Assembly (NCBI RefSeq): GCF_000337595.1
Contig: NZ_AOIL01000067.1
Location: 159,206-223,205 of the forward strand
DNA from: Natrialba taiwanensis DSM 12281
Lineage (GTDB): Archaea; Halobacteriota; Halobacteria; Halobacteriales; Natrialbaceae
Reading direction: 5' to 3'
Length of the DNA stretch: 64,000 bases
Shown one piece after another: positions 26,210 to 33,731 of this stretch (positions are counted from its first letter, which is position 1; the number at the start of each line of letters is the position of its first letter). Both the position numbers and the translations under genes were made by a program. The notes beneath the pieces were generated by a model, which saw only the letters and a program-made list of their open reading frames with translations, was not told where the DNA came from and searched no databases.

Positions 26210-27280
26210 TCACTCGAGTTCAGCGCCGACGGCGTCCGCGACCGAGTCGAATCCGTCGCGTTCGAGGAGGTCCACGAGCCCGCGGTTGATCCGTTTCGCG
26301 GTCGAGGGGCCCTGGTAGACGAAGCCGGTGTACAACTGGACGAGCGACGCGCCGGCGCGGATCTTTCGGTAGGCGCTCGCGGCCGAATCGACGCCGCCGA
26401 CGCCGATGATCGGCAGGTCGCCGTCGGTGTGGTCGGCGATCGTGCGGATGACCGCGGTCGAGCGCTCCTCGAGCGGTTTGCCGCTGAGGCCGCCCCACTC
26501 TTCGCGCCGCGGCGAGGCGAGATTCTCGCGGCCAGTCGACGTGTTCGTCGCGACGATCCCATCGAGGTCGAACGCCCGGACGATGTCGACGAGTTCGAGA
26601 ATCGACTCGGCGGGTTCGTCGGGACCGACCTTCACCAGGATCGGCACGTCCGCGTCGTTTTCGGCTTCGAGCGTCTCGAAAATCTCCCGAAGATGGTCGG
26701 GGGAGGCCTCGTCGAACTCGTCGGGCGTGTTCGGACAGGAGACGTTGACGACGACGTAGTCGGCGAACGGCGAGAGGCGGTCGAAGACGCGCCGGTAGTC
26801 CTCGACGGCTTCGCGCTCCGTCGACGAGTTCATCTTGCCGATGTTCACGCCGAGTGGAAAGTCGGGCGTGCCGTCGGTCTCGAGCCGGGACTTCACCCGC
26901 TCCATCCCCTGGCCGTTGAACCCCATGCGGTTGACCATCGCCTCGTCCTCGCGCAGGCGGAACAGCCGCGGCCGGTCGTTGCCGCCCTGCGAGTATGGTG
27001 TCACGGTGCCGATTTCGACGAATCCGAAGCCGAGCGCGGCGAGCGCGTGGGTCACCTCGGCGTTCTTGTCGAAGCCGGCCGCGATCCCGACCGGGTTCGG
27101 GAACGTCGTGTCGAACAGGTCGATGCAGAGTGCGGGATGGTCGTACTGGTAGGCCGCCGCCATGGCCGCCCGCGTCGGCCGGGTGGACTGTGCCGCCCGG
27201 AGCGTCCGCTTTCCGAGACTGTGGGCCGTCTCGGCCGGAAGCCGGAACGCGAGCGGGCGAACTCGCGAGTACAGCGTCAT
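26210..27280 (-). CDS. pyrD: Dihydroorotate dehydrogenase, class 2 type
   Basis: A 356-residue flavoenzyme oxidising dihydroorotate to orotate in pyrimidine synthesis. An N-terminal helical extension (YSRVRPLAFRLPAETAHSLG) typical of quinone-linked, membrane-associated class 2 enzymes precedes the TIM barrel. FMN- and substrate-binding segments are NPVGIAAGFDKNAE (about 61), MGFNGQGMERV, ANTSTGRENLASPRREEWGGLSG and ADHTDGDLPIIGVGGVDSA. The catalytic loop reads VNVSCPNTPDEF: the base position holds Cys, as in class 1 enzymes, where class 2 usually has Ser. The start ATG at 27280 is the first in frame. Confidence 0.93.
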   Translation of the reverse strand: MTLYSRVRPLAFRLPAETAHSLGKRTLRAAQSTRPTRAAMAAAYQYDHPALCIDLFDTTFPNPVGIAAGFDKNAEVTHALAALGFGFVEIGTVTPYSQGGNDRPRLFRLREDEAMVNRMGFNGQGMERVKSRLETDGTPDFPLGVNIGKMNSSTEREAVEDYRRVFDRLSPFADYVVVNVSCPNTPDEFDEASPDHLREIFETLEAENDADVPILVKVGPDEPAESILELVDIVRAFDLDGIVATNTSTGRENLASPRREEWGGLSGKPLEERSTAVIRTIADHTDGDLPIIGVGGVDSAASAYRKIRAGASLVQLYTGFVYQGPSTAKRINRGLVDLLERDGFDSVADAVGAELE

Positions 27281-27379
27281 CGACAGTCCCTCGGTGTGGC
27301 TGGTAGGTAAACGTCCCGGGACGGAGCCGCCAGGGGGCGCGTGCAGGTTCGCGCGCGGAGTCTTACTTCAGCGTGGTTC

Positions 27380-27718
27380 TCAGGAGTCGTCAGGGTCGCC
27401 AATGCAGTCAGCCGCCGGCCCGAACTCGGCCGCGAGTAGCTCCGGAACGTCTTCGGGTGTAACGTCCGAGTACCAGGTGTTTCGCGGCTGGATCGTGATC
27501 GCGACACCGTCCTCGCTGCACAGGCCGAGACACGAGGTCGTCCCGACGGAAACCGCCGTCCAGAACGCGTCTCGCTCGCGCAACCAGTCTTTGACCGCCA
27601 CAACAGTCTCCTCGGCACCGACTGTTCCGCAACTCGCGTGTGCCGACTCGCGGGCGTTGGTACAGACGAAGACGTGCGCGTCGAGGCGTTCGCGCTGGCG
27701 CTCGGTCCGCTCGTTCAT
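27380..27718 (-). CDS. Thioredoxin-fold [2Fe-2S] ferredoxin-like protein
   Basis: A 112-residue thioredoxin-like [2Fe-2S] ferredoxin. The four likely cluster ligands are in VFVCTNARESAHASCGTVG (two Cys) and TSCLGLCSEDG (two Cys), and the tail AAEFGPAADCIGDPDDS adds another. Such proteins accompany cobalamin synthesis genes in haloarchaea, as a possible electron donor. It is the last gene of the cbtB-cbtA operon; its ATG (27716-27718) overlaps the cbtA stop (27715-27717). The frame is open further upstream but inside cbtA. Confidence 0.85.
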   Translation of the reverse strand: MNERTERQRERLDAHVFVCTNARESAHASCGTVGAEETVVAVKDWLRERDAFWTAVSVGTTSCLGLCSEDGVAITIQPRNTWYSDVTPEDVPELLAAEFGPAADCIGDPDDS

Positions 27719-28515
27719 GAACGCGAACTCGTGGTGAGGTCTACCCGCCGCTCGGTGCTTGAGTGGGCTCTGGCCCGGGTCTGGAGTCGGTCGAAACAGC
27801 CGGCGACGAGCACCCAGAGTGCGGCCTGGCTGAGTGCGGTCAGTCCCCGGAACGCGGTGACGAGTTCGCCCGGGATTGCGCCGCTCTCGACGATCGTCGG
27901 TGCTGTGAGAGTCGTCACGGCCGCGAGAGCGACGATCGGGAGGGCTGCAAGACACAGTCCGAGCGGGCGGCTTCGTGTCGACCCACGGCGGTAGCCGTAG
28001 ATCGCAGTTGCGGCGATGAGTGCGCCCGCGAGCATGAGTCCGCCGTAGATGGCGATGCGGATCGTCGGGGTGTACGCCTGTTCCGCGCCGGGCGTCGTCG
28101 GCGGCAGAACGAGCCACGGGGCCCCGGAGACGGCGAGAAATCCAGCGCCGGCCAGCACGTAGCCCTTGACCGACCCGCGTCCGGGGAGTGCGGGTTCGAG
28201 GAAGTAGAAGGCGAGTGCGAAGGCGGTTCCGAGCAAGATGCCCCAGAAGACGCCGCTACCGATGCTCACGACGGCAGTCGTCGTTTCGCCGACCGCGTGG
28301 GCGTGCTCGCCGGCAGCGTGGGCATGTTCGCCGGCGGTATGTGCGTGCTCGGCGGCGTGGGCGTGCTCGTGGCCGCTTTCAGCGCCGCCGGCCCCCTCGG
28401 CAAGGGCTTCCATGTACCCAACCAGCGGATTCGCGACCAACATGACGTAGAGGCCGTAGGCGATGCCCGCGATTGCACCCGCGAGCACGCCCCGTTCGAG
28501 GTAGTCGACGAGCAT
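27715..28515 (-). CDS. cbtA: CbtA-family cobalt transporter subunit
   Basis: A 266-residue inner-membrane protein of the CbtA family, predicted to bring cobalt in for B12 synthesis with CbtB. The first helix is in LERGVLAGAIAGIAYGLYVMLV, with five or six further helices. Residues about 48-75 form a His repeat (HEHAHAAEHAHTAGEHAH), a likely metal-catching loop on one side of the membrane. Later conserved parts are GSVKGYVLAGAGFLAVSGAPW and ALWVLVAGCF. It overlaps both neighbours with ATGA junctions. The metal specificity rests on family membership. Confidence 0.85.
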   Translation of the reverse strand: MLVDYLERGVLAGAIAGIAYGLYVMLVANPLVGYMEALAEGAGGAESGHEHAHAAEHAHTAGEHAHAAGEHAHAVGETTTAVVSIGSGVFWGILLGTAFALAFYFLEPALPGRGSVKGYVLAGAGFLAVSGAPWLVLPPTTPGAEQAYTPTIRIAIYGGLMLAGALIAATAIYGYRRGSTRSRPLGLCLAALPIVALAAVTTLTAPTIVESGAIPGELVTAFRGLTALSQAALWVLVAGCFDRLQTRARAHSSTERRVDLTTSSRS

Positions 28516-28700
28516 CAGTGACAGGTCACACCGACTGCGTGTCGGAAGTTGTGCAGTGAGTCGTGAACGAGCGGTTCTTGGACGAACAGGAGCGTAAACG
28601 CCAGTGTCGCAACGAGTGCGAAGACGAGCGCTAATTGGGCGGTCGTGTGATCGTTGCGGGCGGTCCCGATTCGATCGTGGACGGTTTCGGTCGTCTCCAT
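28515..28700 (-). CDS. cbtB: CbtB-family cobalt transporter subunit
   Basis: A 61-residue protein with one membrane helix (ALVFALVATLAFTLLFV) and the family's C-terminal motif VHDSLHNFRHAVGVTCH, rich in metal-binding His and ending in Cys-His. It pairs with CbtA in cobalt uptake. The ATG at 28700 (METTETVHDRIG) is preferred over one three codons upstream, which would sit in a palindrome. The TGA overlaps the cbtA ATG. Confidence 0.85.
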   Translation of the reverse strand: METTETVHDRIGTARNDHTTAQLALVFALVATLAFTLLFVQEPLVHDSLHNFRHAVGVTCH

Positions 28701-28704
28701 GAAA

Positions 28705-28716
28705 GTCAATTTTGAC
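28705..28716 (-). promoter_or_regulatory. Palindrome before cbtB, candidate operator
   Basis: GTCAA-TT-TTGAC is a perfect inverted repeat, 5 bases upstream of the cbtB ATG. A TATA-like CTTTCAATAG lies beside it on the minus strand, at 28717-28726. A repressor bound here would block transcription start. The regulator is unknown; a cobalt- or B12-responsive one is plausible. Confidence 0.4.
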
Positions 28717-28942
28717 TATTGAAAGTGAAATTGTAAACCTATCGGTCGCTCTTCGGTCGGCGTGTCCCGCCAGCTGGCGTCCGTTACCCAGTCACGAGAC
28801 CGAGGCTGCCCGTCCGACATCGCGATAGCGTCGCCCGATGCGTGCTGGTAGATAACGAAATCGTTTTCCTACAGCTACCGCTTGAATCGACTAACGACGA
28901 GAGTCATGAGTATTCAACGCCGGTCACCAGGAGGGACGTGCT

Positions 28943-29986
28943 GTGGCGGCTGAACGAGTTCTCGTACCGCTGTCGGACACGGTGACCGTTCGACAGACGG
29001 TCGGGTACGCCGTCCGAGCCGCACTCGAGGACGCCGATGCTGTCGAGTTCCATCTCGTTGCCGCCCTCCCCTACGATGTAGCGGTCCCGGAGGGGCGCTC
29101 GCTGACCGAGGACGCCGAACAGTTGCTCACCCGCGCCGAAAACTGGGTCGAGGAAGACGTAGACGACACGGACGCGACGGTCGAAATTGAAACCGCCGTG
29201 GTCGGGACGAACGAGTATCTCTTCGGGCCACGGGACTTTGCGGAGGTATTCGAGGCGTACGCGACGAGCCACGATATCGACCGGATCGTTCTCGACCCGG
29301 AGTACCAGCCGGGACAGACGGCACAGCTAATTCAACCTCTCGAACGTGAATTCGACGCCCTCGGCCTCCCTTACGAGGAGGCACCCGTCGACCGTCCCGC
29401 CCGTCACGAACGCCTGATCGGCGGCGGGACCGAACGGTTCGACCAACTGTTTGCAACGTTCTGGATCTCCTACGGATTCTATCTCATCCTCGGCGATCCA
29501 ACCTACCCATTCGACCTCGTCACCGGCGCTGCGGTCGCCGGTATCGTCTCGATTTCGCTCGCGTACGTCACCTTTACCTTTCCACTCGGCCGGCTCCGGT
29601 CGCCGCTGCGGACCGTCCGGTTCGCCCTGTACATCCCGTATCTCCTCTATGAAATCATCAAGGCGAACCTCGCCATCTCGGTCGTCATCCTCCGGCCGTC
29701 GATGCCGATCGAACCCGTCCTCACCCGGGTCAACGCACGCGTCAGGGGCGGTCTTCCACTGCTCGCGCTCGCAAACAGCATCACGCTCACTCCGGGCACG
29801 CTGACGGTTCGTGCCGACGACCAGCGACTGATCGTCCACACGCTCATCCCCGGCGCTCGAGACGACCTCTTCGACGGCGCGCTCGAACGCGCCGTCAGAT
29901 TCGTCTTCCACGGCCGCTCCGGGGCGCGCATCCCCACCCCCCGAGAACGTGACGATACCGAGATCATCGGTGGTGACGACGTGTGA
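28943..29986 (+). CDS. mnhE: Cation/proton antiporter subunit E with N-terminal Usp-like domain
   Basis: A 347-residue first subunit of the antiporter operon. The C-terminal part (about 165-320) is MrpE: two or three membrane helices around FATFWISYGFYLILGDPTYPFD, then YIPYLLYEIIKANLAISVVI and the hallmark LALANSITLTPGTLTV. Residues 1-140 look like a universal-stress-protein domain: RVLVPLSDTVTVRQTVGYAV, then a beta strand and a helix ending in ATSHDIDRIVLDPEY. MrpE is usually under 170 residues, so this is a fusion. It may sense nucleotides or stress and gate the transporter. The GTG start at 28943 follows a gap with no other gene. Confidence 0.85.
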   Translation: MAAERVLVPLSDTVTVRQTVGYAVRAALEDADAVEFHLVAALPYDVAVPEGRSLTEDAEQLLTRAENWVEEDVDDTDATVEIETAVVGTNEYLFGPRDFAEVFEAYATSHDIDRIVLDPEYQPGQTAQLIQPLEREFDALGLPYEEAPVDRPARHERLIGGGTERFDQLFATFWISYGFYLILGDPTYPFDLVTGAAVAGIVSISLAYVTFTFPLGRLRSPLRTVRFALYIPYLLYEIIKANLAISVVILRPSMPIEPVLTRVNARVRGGLPLLALANSITLTPGTLTVRADDQRLIVHTLIPGARDDLFDGALERAVRFVFHGRSGARIPTPRERDDTEIIGGDDV

Positions 29987-30300
29987 GCCCCGCGCTGTCT
30001 CCGGCGGCGCTTCCGACCCCCGAGAACCTGGCGCTCACTGAACTGTTCGTTCCGGCAGCCGCGCTGTTCGTCGTCCTGGCGATCATGCTGTTCTACCGCG
30101 CCGTCGCCGGGCCGACGACGCAGGATCGGCTCCTCGCGGTGAACGTCCTCGGGACGAACACGGTGGTGATTCTCGCGTTGCTCTCGGTCGGCCTCGACGA
30201 ACCGTGGTTTCTCGACGTGGCCCTGGTCTATGCGCTGTTGAACTTCCTGATGGCGATCGCCATCTCGAAGTTCACCGTCGAACGAGGTGGGGTCCTGTGA
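29983..30300 (+). CDS. mnhF: Cation/proton antiporter subunit F
   Basis: A 105-residue MrpF subunit with three membrane helices. The conserved core reads FYRAVAGPTTQDRLLAVNVLGTNT, and the C-terminal helix is WFLDVALVYALLNFLMAIAI. The GTG at 29983 overlaps the previous stop in GTGTGA, so translation is coupled. The N-terminal 18 residues are a Pro/Ala-rich extension. As part of the Mrp complex it contributes to Na+/H+ exchange across the membrane. Confidence 0.85.
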   Translation: MSPALSPAALPTPENLALTELFVPAAALFVVLAIMLFYRAVAGPTTQDRLLAVNVLGTNTVVILALLSVGLDEPWFLDVALVYALLNFLMAIAISKFTVERGGVL

Positions 30301-30695
30301 TCGACCAGCTCCAGTTCTGGGCGGTCTTGCTCTGTCTCGCCTTCGGTCTGTTCTTTACGTTCGTCTCCACCGTGGGCGTGCTCCGCCTGCCGGACGTCTA
30401 CTCGCGAGCACACACCGCCTCACAGACGGACACGCTCGGTGCAGGACTCTCGCTGGCTGCCGTTGCACTCGCGCTCGGCTGGGAGAGCACGACGATTTAC
30501 ACCGTCCTGTTGCTGTTCTTCGTGTTCCTCACCAATCCGACGGCTGCACACGCGATCGCGCGCTCGGCCGCCGAATCCGGCATCACGCCGCTGACGGCCG
30601 AAGATGAACTCGAGTCCGAGACGCCCGACGACGGGGCGTCTGCTCCAGGCGACACCGCCGTCAACGCCGGCGAGGAGGGGGGTGACCACGCATGA
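30297..30695 (+). CDS. mnhG: Cation/proton antiporter subunit G
   Basis: A 132-residue MrpG subunit with three helices. The signature is TVGVLRLPDVYSRAHTASQT (about 25-44), followed by LGAGLSLAAVAL and LFFVFLTNPTAAHAIARSA. A Glu/Asp-rich tail of 35 residues extends beyond the family end. Start is GTG at 30297, overlapping the mnhF stop; an upstream in-frame ATG lies inside mnhF and was rejected. Confidence 0.87.
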   Translation: MIDQLQFWAVLLCLAFGLFFTFVSTVGVLRLPDVYSRAHTASQTDTLGAGLSLAAVALALGWESTTIYTVLLLFFVFLTNPTAAHAIARSAAESGITPLTAEDELESETPDDGASAPGDTAVNAGEEGGDHA

Positions 30696-31243
30696 GTGTC
30701 CTCGCGTACACGCTTGCCATCTTTATCCTCCTGACCGCCATTGCGACGGCGCTGTTCAGGGACGTGCTCTCGGCAATCGTCGTCTTCGGTGCCTACAGCC
30801 TCGGGATGGCGATTCTCTATACGTTCCTGCTCGCCCCGGACGTTGCCATGACCGAAGCCGCGATCAGCGCCGGCGTGACGACGATCCTGCTCCTGTTGAC
30901 GATCTCGCGGACCACGCGACCGTCGACGGACCGGATCTTCGAACGGGTCAACGTTCCCGCCGTCGTCGTCGTCGGTGCGTTCGTCACGGTTCTCGGAACG
31001 CTCGTCCTGCCGGAGATGTACGCAGTCGGCGATCAGACGGCACCTATCTGGGGCTGGCCGGGTCTCGACATCTCCCCCTCCGTCTACTACCTCGAGAACA
31101 CGGTCGCCGACACGCACGCTCACAACGCCGTCTCAGCCGTTCTCGCATCCTACCGCGGATTCGACACGTTCGGCGAGGCGATCGTCATCTTTGCCGCCGC
31201 AATTGCGGTTCTCATCGTATTGAAACGGGAGGTGTTCACGTAA
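30692..31243 (+). CDS. MbhD/MbhE-like (DUF4040) antiporter subunit
   Basis: A 183-residue subunit corresponding to the C-terminal part of bacterial MrpA, split off as in archaeal Mbh complexes (MbhD plus MbhE). The first half, with RDVLSAIVVFGAYSLGMAI and LLAPDVAMTEAAISAGVTT, is the DUF4040/MbhD part. The second half holds LDISPSVYYLENTVADTHAHNAV and SYRGFDTFGEAIVIFAAAIA, the MbhE-like part. ATGA-type overlaps link it to both neighbours. It likely forms part of the proton or Na+ path. Confidence 0.85.
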   Translation: MSVLAYTLAIFILLTAIATALFRDVLSAIVVFGAYSLGMAILYTFLLAPDVAMTEAAISAGVTTILLLLTISRTTRPSTDRIFERVNVPAVVVVGAFVTVLGTLVLPEMYAVGDQTAPIWGWPGLDISPSVYYLENTVADTHAHNAVSAVLASYRGFDTFGEAIVIFAAAIAVLIVLKREVFT

Positions 31244-31746
31244 TGTCACGATCAGAAACCCAGTCCGATACCTACTCGGAGAGCCACGTCATCCTGACAT
31301 CGGTCAGGATTCTCGCCCCGTTTACGCTTACCTACGGGCTGTTCCTGGCTCTCCACGGGACAGACACTCCCGGCGGGAGTTTCCAGGGTGGCGCGATCAT
31401 CGGTGTCACCGTCTTGATGCTCGCGTTCGCCTTCGGGATCGAACCGACCCGCAGATGGCTCAAAAACTCCTTCATCACCGGGCTCGTTACCGGTGGCGTC
31501 GTCATCTTCGCTGCGACCGGTCTCGCAACGATAGCCCTCGGCGGCGCGTTCCTCGAGTTCGACGCGTTCACCGACGCCTTTGGACTCTCTCATCACTGGG
31601 GGATGGAAGCCATCGAAGTCGGCGGCGTTGCGTTGATCGTCTCCGGGGTCGTCGTGACCCTCTTCTTCGCGATGGCGGCGGGCTTTACGCCCGAGCGCTA
31701 CAACGCCGTCCAGGAGGACGGTGCCGAGGTGAGCGACGATGATTGA
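31243..31746 (+). CDS. mnhB: Cation/proton antiporter subunit B
   Basis: A 167-residue MrpB. After an N-terminal polar stretch it shows ILAPFTLTYGLFLALHGTDT and PGGSFQGGAIIGVTVLMLAFAF, the family hallmark, then about two more helices ending in LIVSGVVVTLFFAMA. The start ATG at 31243 shares its first base with the upstream TAA. The protein acts within the antiporter membrane arm. Confidence 0.87.
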   Translation: MSRSETQSDTYSESHVILTSVRILAPFTLTYGLFLALHGTDTPGGSFQGGAIIGVTVLMLAFAFGIEPTRRWLKNSFITGLVTGGVVIFAATGLATIALGGAFLEFDAFTDAFGLSHHWGMEAIEVGGVALIVSGVVVTLFFAMAAGFTPERYNAVQEDGAEVSDDD

Positions 31747-32116
31747 CGCTGCCCTCGACATCCTCGCCTCCCGCTACGCCTACGCCCTGCTGTTCGTCCT
31801 CCTCGGGACCGGGCTATACATGGTGATCGCCAACGAGAACCTCGTCAAGAAGCTGATCGGCGTCAACCTCTTTCAGTCCGCGATTTTCCTGTTCTTCATC
31901 GCGATGGCCTACGTCGACGGCCGCGCCCCGATCATCGAGGGCAAATCACACGGCGTCGGCGAAATTGCAAGCCCGCTGCCACAGGTGATCGTCCTGACCG
32001 CCATCGTCGTCGGCATCGCGCTGACGGCAGTCGGACTCGCGTTGATCATCCGGATCTACGCGGAGTACGGCACGCTTCGCGAGGACACCCTTCGGGAGGT
32101 GCGCGCCGATGAGTAG
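31739..32116 (+). CDS. mnhC: Cation/proton antiporter subunit C (NuoK-like)
   Basis: A 125-residue MrpC, homologous to NuoK of complex I. It has three helices with LGTGLYMVIANENLVKKLIGVNLF and LPQVIVLTAIVVGIALTAVGLAL. The loop after the second helix is longer than in NuoK. It overlaps both flanking genes. NuoK-like subunits carry conserved acidic residues used in proton transfer. Confidence 0.88.
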   Translation: MIDAALDILASRYAYALLFVLLGTGLYMVIANENLVKKLIGVNLFQSAIFLFFIAMAYVDGRAPIIEGKSHGVGEIASPLPQVIVLTAIVVGIALTAVGLALIIRIYAEYGTLREDTLREVRADE

Positions 32117-33731
32117 CGTCGACCTCCTCCTCCCGTTGCTCGTCGCCGTCCCCATGTTGCTGTCGACGGTCCCGATCGCCCTCGGCCTCCGCTTCGACCG
32201 AACCGGCTGGTCCGTCGCCGCACTCACCACGACCGCCCTCGTCGCCGCGACGACCACCCTCGCAAACGTCGTCTACACCGACGGCGTGGTCACCCACAAA
32301 CTGGGCGGTTGGTCGCCGGCCTACGGCATCGAACTCGTCCTCGACGAGTTCTCCGCGCTGATCGCGGTGCTGGTCGCGGTCACGGCCGCCGGCGTCCTCG
32401 CGTACACCCGCGTCGGCGGGCCGCGCGGGAACACGTTCTACAGCGGCTACCTCCTGTTGACCGGCGGCCTCCTCGGGATCTCGGTCACCGGCGACGTGTT
32501 CAACCTGTTCGTCTTCCTCGAGATCGTCGGCCTCGCCACCTACGCGATGATCGCGAGCGGCGACGGGCCGGAGTCAGCGGTCGCCGCCCTGAAATACCTT
32601 ATTCTGGGCACCGTCGGCGCATCGATGTACCTGATCGGTGTGGGACTCATCTTCATGGCGACCGGCACGTTAAATATGGGAGTGCTTGCGGAGGTACTCC
32701 CGGCCGCCGTCGAGCGCGATCCGACCCTCGTTCGGGCCGGCTTCGCCTTCGTCTTCGTCGGCTTCTCGATGAAAGTCGCCCAGTGGCCGCTGCACACCTG
32801 GCAGCCCGACGCCTACCAGCACGCCCCCGACGGCGTGACGCCCGTCATCGCGGCGCTGGTCTCGACGGCCTACGCGTACGCGTTCGGCCGTCTCCTCTAC
32901 TCCGTCTTCGGGCCGGAGTTCCTCACGTCCACGCCCTATCTGACTGAACTCGTCGTGACGGTGGGTTGCGTGAGCGTCGTCGCGGGGAGTGCACTCGCGG
33001 TGATCCAGACCGACGTGAAGCGGATGTTCGCGTTCTCTTCGGTCTCGCAGTTCGGATTGATCGTCGCCGCGTACGGGCTGGTCACGGAGTCGGCGTTCAT
33101 CGGCGCGACGATTCACCTCGTCGGTCACGCGGTGATCAAGGCCGGACTGTTCGCCGCGGCGGGTTTGATCGCCATTAACTACGACGCACGGACCGTCGAC
33201 GAGTACGCCGGGCTTGCGGACGAGCACCCCATCGTCGCCGGGACGATGGCGCTGCTGCTGGTCTCGTTGATCGGCATTCCGCCGTCGGCCGGCTTCGTCG
33301 GCAAGTGGTACATCGCCCTCGGAGCCGTCGAGGCCCAACTGTGGCCCGTTGCAGTCGTGATTCTCTTCAGCACGCTGCTGACGCTCGCCTATAGCGCGCG
33401 GCTGCTCGAGAAGATGTACTTCACTCCGGCGACGCCGCTCGAGGCACCGCACGTCTCGGAGTCGGTCGCGACGGACGGCGGCGAAAATGAGGATGATGCC
33501 GAGACGGCCGCCGGCGCGGACGCCGCGAACGACGGCGATGCCGGAGCTCGTGGCGGCACCGATACTGCTGCTCTCGAAGCGATCACCGCAAACCGCGATC
33601 GCAATACCGTCTCGTACGGCATGCTCGCTCTGGTCGTCGCGACTGCCCTGCTTGCGATTTCGCTCGGATTTGCGGGCGGGTTCCTCGCCGACTTGCTTGA
33701 TCCATCGTTCATCACGGAGGTGTTCAACTAG
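32109..33731 (+). CDS. mnhD: Cation/proton antiporter subunit D (NuoN/NuoM-like)
   Basis: A 540-residue proton-conducting subunit with about 14 helices. NuoM-type hallmarks are FNLFVFLEIVGLATYAMIA (with the key Glu), AALKYLILGTVGASMYLIGV, FSMKVAQWPLHTWQPDAYQH (conserved Lys and Pro-Leu-His), and DVKRMFAFSSVSQFGLI. Near residues 440-495 an Asp/Glu/Ala-rich stretch interrupts the last helices. It would translocate protons against sodium. Confidence 0.9.
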   Translation: MSSVDLLLPLLVAVPMLLSTVPIALGLRFDRTGWSVAALTTTALVAATTTLANVVYTDGVVTHKLGGWSPAYGIELVLDEFSALIAVLVAVTAAGVLAYTRVGGPRGNTFYSGYLLLTGGLLGISVTGDVFNLFVFLEIVGLATYAMIASGDGPESAVAALKYLILGTVGASMYLIGVGLIFMATGTLNMGVLAEVLPAAVERDPTLVRAGFAFVFVGFSMKVAQWPLHTWQPDAYQHAPDGVTPVIAALVSTAYAYAFGRLLYSVFGPEFLTSTPYLTELVVTVGCVSVVAGSALAVIQTDVKRMFAFSSVSQFGLIVAAYGLVTESAFIGATIHLVGHAVIKAGLFAAAGLIAINYDARTVDEYAGLADEHPIVAGTMALLLVSLIGIPPSAGFVGKWYIALGAVEAQLWPVAVVILFSTLLTLAYSARLLEKMYFTPATPLEAPHVSESVATDGGENEDDAETAAGADAANDGDAGARGGTDTAALEAITANRDRNTVSYGMLALVVATALLAISLGFAGGFLADLLDPSFITEVFN

